This document shows, piece by piece, positions 8,556 through 16,205 of a stretch of DNA of 64,000 nt (its first letter is position 1; each line of letters starts with the position of its first letter). The stretch covers positions 1 through 64,000 of the forward strand of contig CACKBL010000001.1 of assembly GCA_902598305.1 (NCBI GenBank). Reading direction: 5' to 3'. The position numbers and the translations under genes are program-made. The DNA is from an uncultured Bacteroidota bacterium. Lineage in GTDB: Bacteria; Bacteroidota; Bacteroidia; Flavobacteriales; Flavobacteriaceae. The notes below the pieces were generated by a model. It was given only the letters and a program-made list of their open reading frames with translations. It was not told the DNA's origin and did no database searches.

Positions 8556-9183
8556 TTAAAAAACCAACTGCAGTTATTCCTATCATAACTAATAACAGGT
8601 AAAAGGAATCTATTATAACATTAGGTTTAAAAAGACTAGTAATAACTAACCCCGATAAAGCACCTCCAACGTGAGCTTCATGACCAATCCCATCGTTTAA
8701 TTTTTTAACCCCATATAGACTGTAAAGTAAATATCCTATGGCGAATAAATAAGCAGGCATAGGAATGGGAAAAATTAAAAAGGCCAATTTCATATTCGGA
8801 TAAAGTAAAATTGAGCTATAAACCACCCCAATTACAGCTCCACTGGCACCAACAGCAGAGTAATAGGAATTGTTTTTGTTAAAATATACAGAAAGCCACC
8901 CACTAAAAATTAGACAAGAAAAATAAAGTAAAACAAAATTGACTTCTCCCAAACGTAAAATTACCGTATCCCCAAATATGAACAATGTAAAGCAGTTAAA
9001 TAATAGATGTTGAAGGTCCCCATGGAGAAAACCTGATGAAAACAACCGATAATATTCACCTGAATTTACTTTCCCTACGTTTAATTTGAATTTTTCAAAA
9101 TTTGAATAGTTTTTAAGTGCATTTAAGCTAATTAAAACAATTGATAATATTAAACTAAAAAGAAGACCTGAAATACCTAACAT
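8539..9183 (-). CDS. rhomboid family intramembrane serine protease
   Basis: About 214 residues with six predicted membrane helices. The catalytic serine sits in GASGAVIG (S114 with this start) and the catalytic histidine in the last helix in AHVGG (H171). The HGDLQHLLFN segment matches the rhomboid HxxxHxxxN motif, whose histidine and asparagine stabilise the oxyanion. Rhomboids cut transmembrane substrates inside the lipid bilayer; the substrate is unknown here. I choose the ATG at 9181-9183. The longer frame uses a TTG at 9199-9201 that lies inside a predicted -7 promoter box. Confidence 0.9.
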   Translation of the reverse strand: MLGISGLLFSLILSIVLISLNALKNYSNFEKFKLNVGKVNSGEYYRLFSSGFLHGDLQHLLFNCFTLFIFGDTVILRLGEVNFVLLYFSCLIFSGWLSVYFNKNNSYYSAVGASGAVIGVVYSSILLYPNMKLAFLIFPIPMPAYLFAIGYLLYSLYGVKKLNDGIGHEAHVGGALSGLVITSLFKPNVIIDSFYLLLVMIGITAVGFLSIKKN

Positions 9184-9198
9184 ACCAGAAGCATATTT

Positions 9199-9206
9199 CA
9201 AATATA
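9199..9206 (-). promoter_or_regulatory. -7 promoter box of the rhomboid gene (half of a palindrome)
   Basis: The reverse strand reads TATATTTG, an exact TAnnTTTG box, 16 bases before the ATG of the rhomboid gene. It forms the left arm of a perfect inverted repeat with the box at 9209-9216, separated by two bases. No clear -33 element is seen. Confidence 0.45.
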
Positions 9207-9208
9207 AC

Positions 9209-9216
9209 TATATTTG
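9209..9216 (+). promoter_or_regulatory. -7 promoter box of the acyltransferase gene (half of a palindrome)
   Basis: TATATTTG on the forward strand mirrors the box at 9199-9206. The TTG at its end could be read as a start codon for the acyltransferase, but a second TTG at 9232 fits the family N-terminus better. No clear -33 element is seen. Confidence 0.45.
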
Positions 9217-9231
9217 AAAAAAATTAATGGC

Positions 9232-10104
9232 TTGCATTTATTTGTATTTTTAATTACATATCCCCTGCTTCTTTTTTTATCTTATTTACCACATTCTTTA
9301 TTGTACCTCTTGTCAGATTTTCTATCCTTTATTCTTCACAGGATTGTAAAATTTAGACTGAAAATTGTTCGAAAAAATTTGACTTTAAGTTTTCCAAAAA
9401 AGTCATTCGGAGAAATTAAAGAATTAGAAAGAAAATTTTACAACCATTTTTCGGATTTAATGGTCGAGATGATTAAAAATTTTTCGATATCAAAAAAAGA
9501 AATGCTAAAAAGATATACATTCAAAAATATTGAACTAATTAATAATGAAGAGAAAAAAGGAAAAAGCACAATATTGATTCTAGGTCATTTTTCAAATTGG
9601 GAAGGTATGCTTACAATAGGAAGTCATCTGATTGGCAATGCATATGGAATTTATACACCTTTAACTAATAAATATTTTGAAAAGAGAATGACAAAATCTA
9701 GGGAGAAATACGGATCGTTCTTACTGTCCAGGTATAAAACATTTGATTTTATTGAATCAATGAAAAATTCAAAAAATTATGGTTTACTTGGTTTTATTGG
9801 TGATCAGTCGCCTAAAAAAGAGTCAAAATCATATGTAAGAACTTTCATGGGAGTTAAAGTTCCTGTTTTCACAGGTGCTGAAAGAATTGCAAAAAAATAT
9901 AATTTTCCAATATTTTATTGTCAAATAAATAGAATCAAGAGAGGTTTTTATCAAGCAGAAATATTTGCTTTAGCTCAAAAACCATTAGAATATAAGGAGA
10001 ACGAAATAACTAATTTATTTTTCGATAGATTAGAAAAACAAATTAAGCAAAATCCATCTGAATATCTTTGGAGTCACAACAGATTTAAATATATGGTTAA
10101 GTAA
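9232..10104 (+). CDS. lysophospholipid/lauroyl acyltransferase family protein (LpxL/HtrB-like)
   Basis: The protein belongs to the LpxL/LpxM acyltransferase family, which adds secondary acyl chains to lipid A precursors at the inner membrane. A single N-terminal membrane anchor is followed by the catalytic HX4E motif GHFSNWEG around residue 119, the region LLGFIGDQSPKK and a conserved C-terminal PSEYLWSHNRFK. The length (about 290 residues) is normal. The start at TTG 9232 gives MHLFVFLITYPLL, the usual short anchor; an earlier TTG at 9214 would lie inside a -7 promoter box. In Bacteroidota relatives may acylate lipid A or amino-acid lipids; the acceptor is not evident. Confidence 0.87.
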   Translation: MHLFVFLITYPLLLFLSYLPHSLLYLLSDFLSFILHRIVKFRLKIVRKNLTLSFPKKSFGEIKELERKFYNHFSDLMVEMIKNFSISKKEMLKRYTFKNIELINNEEKKGKSTILILGHFSNWEGMLTIGSHLIGNAYGIYTPLTNKYFEKRMTKSREKYGSFLLSRYKTFDFIESMKNSKNYGLLGFIGDQSPKKESKSYVRTFMGVKVPVFTGAERIAKKYNFPIFYCQINRIKRGFYQAEIFALAQKPLEYKENEITNLFFDRLEKQIKQNPSEYLWSHNRFKYMVK

Positions 10105-10110
10105 GATTAT

Positions 10111-11490
10111 TTATAGATTATCAACGAGATTTATGACTTTATCAGCTATTTGATTTGATTTTAAAATACTATCAGCCTCTGAGTAAATTCTAATTATCTC
10201 TTCTGTGTTTGATTTTCTAAGATGTACCCAAGAAGAGTCTTTAAAATTTATTTTCAAGCCATCTATCTCGATAATTTCACAATCAGAAAATTCTGTTTTT
10301 AACTTTTGAAATATTTTTTCAAAAGAAACACTGCTAATATCTATTTTCTTTTTAGCCATATAGTATGAGGGATATTGCTTCCTCAGATTGGAAACAGAAC
10401 AGTTTTTTTCAACAAGGTGAGATAAAAAAAGAGCTATGCCAATTAAGGCATCTCGTCCATAATGTATGGATGGAAGAATTATCCCTCCATTGCCTTCCCC
10501 ACCAATCACAGCATTTTTACTCTTCATTATTTCAACTACGTTCACCTCCCCAACTGCAGAATAAAAATAATTACATCCTTTTGATTCCGTCAATTCTTTT
10601 AAAGCTTTAGTCGATGAAAGATTAGATACTGTTGGACCAGAATTATTATTAAGGACATAATCCGCACAGGCAACTAATGTATATTCTTCACCAAAATATT
10701 TACCCATTTCGTCTATAAAAGCCAATCGGTCTACGTCTGGATCAACTGCTATCCCTAGATCAGCATTATGTTCAAGTACCGATTTTGACAGTTCAACAAG
10801 GTTTTTCTCAAGAGGTTCTGGATCGTGAATAAAATTTCCATCTGGTTCACAATTTAATTTTACAACATCTATGTTTAACCTTTCTAATAGAAGAGGAACT
10901 GCGATTCCTCCAGTGGAATTTATTCCATCTACCACGATTCTAAATTTTGCATTTTTAATCTTATTAATATTTACCAATTTGTTAGATAAAATTAATTCTA
11001 TGTGTTGCTCAATTGAGTGCGAATTAGTAATAATTTTTCCGCTTGAATTTAGATCTTTATAGTTAAATGATTTTTTTTCGATAATGGAATTAATTTTATC
11101 AAAATCATCCTTTGATATGAATTCTCCTTTTGAATTAAATAATTTAAGGGCATTCCATTCAACCCCATTATGACTTGCGCTAATCATAATTCCTCCGTCT
11201 AGTTTCTCTTGCTCAATAAAAACCTCAACACTCGGTGTGGTTGAGAATCCTAAATCAATAATTTTTATTCCCATTTTAAAAGAAACTTCACAAATAATTT
11301 TACATATTTTTTTTCCTGAAGCTCTTCCGTCTCTTCCAACCGCAATTGAAACAGGTTTATTTTTATTTATATCTTTCAAATGCTGTATGAATGAGAATGT
11401 AAAGTTTTTTATTACAACAGAATTTAAACTAGAGTCCACGTCACCTTTTAAGGTTCCTCGTATTCCAGAAATTGATTTGATTAATGGCAT
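10111..11490 (-). CDS. glmM: phosphoglucosamine mutase-type phosphohexomutase
   Basis: A 459-residue alpha-D-phosphohexomutase. The phosphoserine loop ISASHN (phospho-acceptor S106), the magnesium loop DPDVDRLA, the sugar-binding loop GGEGNGG and the C-terminal phosphate-binding RIYSEADS are all present. In Bacteroidota this is the gene annotated as GlmM, which converts glucosamine-6-phosphate to glucosamine-1-phosphate for cell-wall precursors; phosphomannomutase or phosphoglucomutase activity cannot be excluded. The ATG at 11488-11490 gives the family N-terminus MPLIKSISGIRGT. The upstream extension of the frame begins inside the predicted -33 element. Confidence 0.9.
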   Translation of the reverse strand: MPLIKSISGIRGTLKGDVDSSLNSVVIKNFTFSFIQHLKDINKNKPVSIAVGRDGRASGKKICKIICEVSFKMGIKIIDLGFSTTPSVEVFIEQEKLDGGIMISASHNGVEWNALKLFNSKGEFISKDDFDKINSIIEKKSFNYKDLNSSGKIITNSHSIEQHIELILSNKLVNINKIKNAKFRIVVDGINSTGGIAVPLLLERLNIDVVKLNCEPDGNFIHDPEPLEKNLVELSKSVLEHNADLGIAVDPDVDRLAFIDEMGKYFGEEYTLVACADYVLNNNSGPTVSNLSSTKALKELTESKGCNYFYSAVGEVNVVEIMKSKNAVIGGEGNGGIILPSIHYGRDALIGIALFLSHLVEKNCSVSNLRKQYPSYYMAKKKIDISSVSFEKIFQKLKTEFSDCEIIEIDGLKINFKDSSWVHLRKSNTEEIIRIYSEADSILKSNQIADKVINLVDNL

Positions 11491-11502
11491 ATAAATATTT
11501 AC

Positions 11503-11535
11503 CAAATATACATTTGATTTTAAAAAAAATAACAA
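11503..11535 (-). promoter_or_regulatory. Bacteroidota-type promoter of glmM
   Basis: The reverse strand shows TTG (11533-11535), a 22-base spacer and TATATTTG (11503-11510). Transcription would start near 11497, seven bases before the ATG, so the leader is very short. Confidence 0.6.
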
Positions 11536-11621
11536 GCAACTAATTCTAATTAAAAATTAAATACAAATTATGTATATTGCAAGATTGAGTTTTTTATAAA
11601 TGCTTTACATGGGTTTTATCA

Positions 11622-13310
11622 ATGACTGAGTTTAATATCAAAAAGAAATTAGTCCTACTTAATTCGTTTCTTCTTTTTTTCGTTAGTTGTAAAACTTTAG
11701 AAAAAAATTCTATTCAAGGAGCAGTTGTTTCGGCTAGAGAAGAAGCCTCTAAAATTGGTGTTGAAATTTTAAAAAAAGGCGGGAATGCTTTTGACGCCAT
11801 GGTAGCGACAAGTTTTGCTTTAACAGTAGTTTTTCCAAATGCTGGAAACATTACTGGTGGTGGATTTATGGTTTATCGAACATTAAAAGGAGATATTGGG
11901 AGTCTTGATTACAGAGAAACGGCTCCCTTGAGTTCAAGCGAAAAGATGTATTTGGACGAACAAGGAGAAGCGAATAAAGATTTAAGTAGGACAGGTGGAT
12001 TAGCTGTTGGAATTCCTGGTTCTGTAGCTGGAATCCTGGAAGTTCACGAAAAAATGGGAAGTTTACCTTTAAAAGATTTGATTCAACCATCAATTGAATT
12101 AGCCAAAAGGGGGTTCGTAGTTACCGAAAAACAAGCCCAAAGTTTAAATAACAAGAGAGACGAATTTATAAAAGTTAATGGAAAAAATACTTTCTATGGG
12201 AAAATTTTTAATAGTGGTGATACAATCAAAAACCCTAATCTTGCAAAAGCCTTAAATGAAATTTCAAAACACGGTAATAAAGGTTTTTATGAAGGCTGGG
12301 TTGCAGAGTCAATGGTAAAAAAAATAAATAAAACTGGTGGTAATGTTTCGTTGGAAGACTTTCGCTCTTACGAACCAAAATGGAGAAGTCCAATTGTATT
12401 TTATTATAAAGATCTTAAAGTTATATCAATGGGTCCTCCGTCTAGTGGAGGAATCTGTCTTGCTCAAATGATGAAGATGGTTGAGCCTTATAATATAGGT
12501 GATTTAAAGTACAAATCTCATAAAGCTTTGCATTTAATGATTGAAGCCGAAAGAAGATCATATGCAGATAGGAGTTTTTTCTTGGGCGATCCAGATTTTG
12601 TTTCAATACCCAAATATCACTTGATTTCTTCAGATTATTTGAGTGAAAGAATGCTAAATTACAATCCACTCTTAGCCTCAAAGTCATCTGATATTTCGTA
12701 TGGAGATATTGTTGTTGTAGAAAGTGATGAAACAACCCATTTCTCAATACTAGACTCTTTCGGTAATGCGGTTTCAGTTACGACAACTTTAAATGGCTCC
12801 TACGGGTCAAAAGTTTTTGTTGACGAGATTGGTGTTTTTATGAATAATGAAATGGATGATTTTAGTAGCAAGCCTGGTTCTCCAAATATGTTTGGTTTGA
12901 TCGGAGGCAAGGCCAATTCTATAAAACCTAAGAAAAGGATGCTTAGTTCAATGACTCCGACTATAGTCGAAAGAAATGGAAAATTATTTTTAATACTTGG
13001 GACTCCCGGCGGTTCAACTATAATTACATCTGTTTTCCAAACTATACTTAATGCTTATGAATACAAAATGGGAATTCAAGAGTCAATAGATGCCCCAAGG
13101 TTTCATCATCAATGGGTACCTGACTCCGTAAGATTTGAGCCAAATTTCAAAAATGTCAATGAATTAAAAAGATTAAAATTACTAGGTCATCATTTTGATC
13201 TGGAAAAATCAAAATTAATTGGACGAGTTGACGCCATAATGGTTGATAAAAATGGCAAAATATCAGTTGGTGCAGATAAAAGAGGAGATGACTCTGCCCA
13301 AACATATTAG
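11622..13310 (+). CDS. ggt: gamma-glutamyltransferase (lipoprotein)
   Basis: The 562-residue precursor is a gamma-glutamyltranspeptidase, which hydrolyses glutathione and other gamma-glutamyl compounds or transfers the glutamyl group. It matures by self-cleavage before a threonine nucleophile: the DETTHFSI motif puts this at T371, splitting the chain into about 40 and 21 kDa subunits. The oxyanion and gamma-glutamyl binding motif GTPGGSTI, the MTPTIV strand and the early GGNAFDAMVA segment are intact. A lipoprotein signal ends VSC (C23), so the enzyme is anchored outside the inner membrane. It begins a forward run with uvrA and the pseudopeptidase, 20 bases before uvrA. Confidence 0.95.
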   Translation: MTEFNIKKKLVLLNSFLLFFVSCKTLEKNSIQGAVVSAREEASKIGVEILKKGGNAFDAMVATSFALTVVFPNAGNITGGGFMVYRTLKGDIGSLDYRETAPLSSSEKMYLDEQGEANKDLSRTGGLAVGIPGSVAGILEVHEKMGSLPLKDLIQPSIELAKRGFVVTEKQAQSLNNKRDEFIKVNGKNTFYGKIFNSGDTIKNPNLAKALNEISKHGNKGFYEGWVAESMVKKINKTGGNVSLEDFRSYEPKWRSPIVFYYKDLKVISMGPPSSGGICLAQMMKMVEPYNIGDLKYKSHKALHLMIEAERRSYADRSFFLGDPDFVSIPKYHLISSDYLSERMLNYNPLLASKSSDISYGDIVVVESDETTHFSILDSFGNAVSVTTTLNGSYGSKVFVDEIGVFMNNEMDDFSSKPGSPNMFGLIGGKANSIKPKKRMLSSMTPTIVERNGKLFLILGTPGGSTIITSVFQTILNAYEYKMGIQESIDAPRFHHQWVPDSVRFEPNFKNVNELKRLKLLGHHFDLEKSKLIGRVDAIMVDKNGKISVGADKRGDDSAQTY

Positions 13311-13330
13311 TTTATTTTGAATCTATATAA

Positions 13331-16189
13331 ATGTTGACTGAAAATTTTATACATGTAAAAGGAGCTAGAGTACATAATTTAAAAAATGTAAATCTTAAAA
13401 TTCCTAGAAACAAACTCACTGTAATTACTGGTCTTTCAGGAAGTGGAAAATCCTCTTTGGCGTTTGACACTATACATGCAGAAGGTCAAAGAAGATATAT
13501 GGAAACCTTTTCCGCATATGCGAGACAATTTATGGGAAATTTTGAACGACCAGATGTAGATAAAATTGATGGTCTTTCGCCAGTTATAGCAATTGAACAA
13601 AAAACTACTTCAAAAAATCCCCGGTCAACGGTAGGTACTATAACTGAGATATACGATTTTTTAAGGTTAATGTATTCTAGAATTGGAACTGCACATAGTT
13701 ATAATACTAAAAAGAAAATGGTAAGCTATTCACATGAAAAAATATTAAAGCTTATTAAAGACCAATTTCATAAAAGTGATATAATAATACTAGCCCCATT
13801 GGTTAAAGCTAGAAAAGGACATTACAGGGACCTTTTCCAAAATTTAATCCATCAAGGGTTTTTAAAAGTCAGAGTAGATGGTCAAATAATAAATTTAACT
13901 AGTGGAATGAAGATTGATAGATACAAAATCCACGATATAGACCTTGTAATTGATCGCTTTAAATTAACTGAATGTGAAGAGAAAATTAAAAGATTAGATG
14001 AGTCATTAAAAACAGCTATGTATTACGGAGAAGAAAGTGTTGTTATCTTAAGTGAAAAAGAAAAAAAAATAAAATATTATAGCAAAAAATTAATGTGTCC
14101 TGAGACTGGTATTTCATATCCAATCCCAGAACCAAATACTTTTTCTTTTAATTCTCCTAAAGGTATGTGCAATGACTGCAAGGGTCTTGGATTTAAACTT
14201 GAAATTCACAACAAAAAAGTGATTCCCGATCCTTTCAACTCAATAGCAAATGGTGGTATTATACCCTTAGGCAAGAAGAAAGATTCTTGGATATTCAAAC
14301 AAATTGAAAGTATATCAAAAAAGTATGGATTTTCCTTGAAAGATCAAATCAAGGATATACCAAATGATGCAATGGATATAATTTTGAAGGGTGGTAAGGA
14401 GTATTTTAATATTGAATCTAAATCTTTGGGTTTAACAAGAAACTATTTAATTGATTTTGAAGGGATTGAAAATTTTATCCTAAACCAATATAATCAAAAT
14501 GATTCTTCTAAAATAAAAAGGTGGGCAAAAAGTTTTATGATTGAAAAATCCTGCTCTACATGCGAGGGTTCACGAATAAACAAGATTGCAAATAACTTTT
14601 TAATAGACAACAAATCAATTTCTGAAGTATCACATTTTGAATTAAATGAACTTTACACATGGCTGGAAAGCTTAAAAAATGTTTTAAATGATAAGGAAAT
14701 TAAAATTGCTTCAGAATTGATCAAGGAATTGAACAGTAGAGTTGGTTTTCTTTTAGATGTTGGTTTGGATTATTTATCCTTAAATCGATCATCTAAATCA
14801 TTGTCTGGAGGTGAATCACAAAGAATTAGACTTGCGACGCAGATTGGTTCAAAGTTAGTTGGTGTATTATATATTCTTGACGAGCCAAGTATAGGGTTAC
14901 ATCAAAAAGATAATAATATGTTAATAGAATCATTGATTAAATTAAAAAATCTTGGTAATACTGTAATAGTAGTAGAACATGATAAAGAAATGATAGAAAA
15001 CGCGGATTATATAGTTGACCTCGGACCTTCAGCTGGGATAAACGGAGGTAGAATTGTTGCACAGGGTGACTTAAAAAAAATAATTTCTAAGAATACTCTA
15101 ACATCTAAATATTTAAATAGGACTTTGAATATTGAAATTCCTAAACGAAGACGTCTTGGTACAGGTAAAAAAATAAAATTAAAAAATTGCACAGGGAACA
15201 ATTTAAAAGGGATAAATTTAAGTATACCGTTGTCAACAATGACAGGAATTGCAGGAGTGTCAGGGAGTGGAAAATCAACTTTAATAAATGAAACATTATA
15301 TCCAATTTTAAATAATTATTATTTTAATTCAGTTCAGACTCCACTTTCCTACGAAAAGATTGAGGGTTTAAAATATATTGATAAAGTCATTGATGTAAAT
15401 CAAGACCCAATTGGAAGAACTCCAAGAAGTAATCCAGCAACTTACACGGGAGTTTATAGTGAAATTAGACTCTTATTCTCTAAAACTCAAGAATCTTTAG
15501 TGAGAGGTTACCAACCAGGCAGATTTAGTTTTAATGTAGTTGGAGGTAGATGCGAGACGTGTACTGGTGGAGGAACTAAAATAATTGAAATGAATTTTTT
15601 ACCTGATGTTCACGTTAAATGCGAAAGCTGTTTAGGGAAAAGGTTTAATAGAGAAACATTGGAAATTAAATACAAAGGAAAATCAATATCGGATGTTTTA
15701 TCAATGACAATTAGTGAAGGTTGTAATTTTTTTAAGAATGTTCCTAAAATACATTCTAAATTAAAAACCATCAATGAGGTTGGGCTTGGATATATCAAGA
15801 TTGGTCAATCCTCAACTACTCTATCGGGTGGTGAAGCCCAAAGGGTAAAATTAGCTAGTGAACTCTCTAAAAGAGATACTGGTAGGACATTGTATATTTT
15901 GGATGAACCCACAACAGGACTTCATTTTGAAGATATAAGAATATTGTTAAATGTTTTGAATAAATTGGTAGATAGAGGCAACACAGTTATAATTATTGAA
16001 CATAATTTGGATGTCATTAAACAAGTTGACTATTTAATAGATTTAGGTCCTGGAGGAGGGAGAAATGGAGGAAAAATAGTAGCACAAGGTACACCAGAAG
16101 AAATCGTTAAAATGGAAAAAAGTTTAACTGGGAAGTATTTGAAAAAAGAACTTAGGCTATTTCCGGTTAAACACAATAGAACTGCTTAA
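13331..16189 (+). CDS. uvrA: excinuclease ABC subunit A (first copy)
   Basis: A full-length UvrA of 952 residues, the damage-recognition ATPase of nucleotide excision repair. It has two ABC ATPase units: Walker A GLSGSGKSS at 34-42 and a second GVSGSGKST near 640; signatures LSGGESQRIRLA and LSGGEAQRVKLA; and Walker B segments ILDEPS and ILDEPT. The C-terminal zinc module is intact (CETC and CESC), as is a CSTC pair in the insertion domain. The first zinc module is incomplete: the leading CxxC reads CPET, leaving the CNDC pair, a pattern I associate with Bacteroidota UvrA. A second uvrA lies at the window end, 45 kb away. Confidence 0.96.
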   Translation: MLTENFIHVKGARVHNLKNVNLKIPRNKLTVITGLSGSGKSSLAFDTIHAEGQRRYMETFSAYARQFMGNFERPDVDKIDGLSPVIAIEQKTTSKNPRSTVGTITEIYDFLRLMYSRIGTAHSYNTKKKMVSYSHEKILKLIKDQFHKSDIIILAPLVKARKGHYRDLFQNLIHQGFLKVRVDGQIINLTSGMKIDRYKIHDIDLVIDRFKLTECEEKIKRLDESLKTAMYYGEESVVILSEKEKKIKYYSKKLMCPETGISYPIPEPNTFSFNSPKGMCNDCKGLGFKLEIHNKKVIPDPFNSIANGGIIPLGKKKDSWIFKQIESISKKYGFSLKDQIKDIPNDAMDIILKGGKEYFNIESKSLGLTRNYLIDFEGIENFILNQYNQNDSSKIKRWAKSFMIEKSCSTCEGSRINKIANNFLIDNKSISEVSHFELNELYTWLESLKNVLNDKEIKIASELIKELNSRVGFLLDVGLDYLSLNRSSKSLSGGESQRIRLATQIGSKLVGVLYILDEPSIGLHQKDNNMLIESLIKLKNLGNTVIVVEHDKEMIENADYIVDLGPSAGINGGRIVAQGDLKKIISKNTLTSKYLNRTLNIEIPKRRRLGTGKKIKLKNCTGNNLKGINLSIPLSTMTGIAGVSGSGKSTLINETLYPILNNYYFNSVQTPLSYEKIEGLKYIDKVIDVNQDPIGRTPRSNPATYTGVYSEIRLLFSKTQESLVRGYQPGRFSFNVVGGRCETCTGGGTKIIEMNFLPDVHVKCESCLGKRFNRETLEIKYKGKSISDVLSMTISEGCNFFKNVPKIHSKLKTINEVGLGYIKIGQSSTTLSGGEAQRVKLASELSKRDTGRTLYILDEPTTGLHFEDIRILLNVLNKLVDRGNTVIIIEHNLDVIKQVDYLIDLGPGGGRNGGKIVAQGTPEEIVKMEKSLTGKYLKKELRLFPVKHNRTA

Positions 16190-16205
16190 AAATAATTCAA
16201 CTTTT

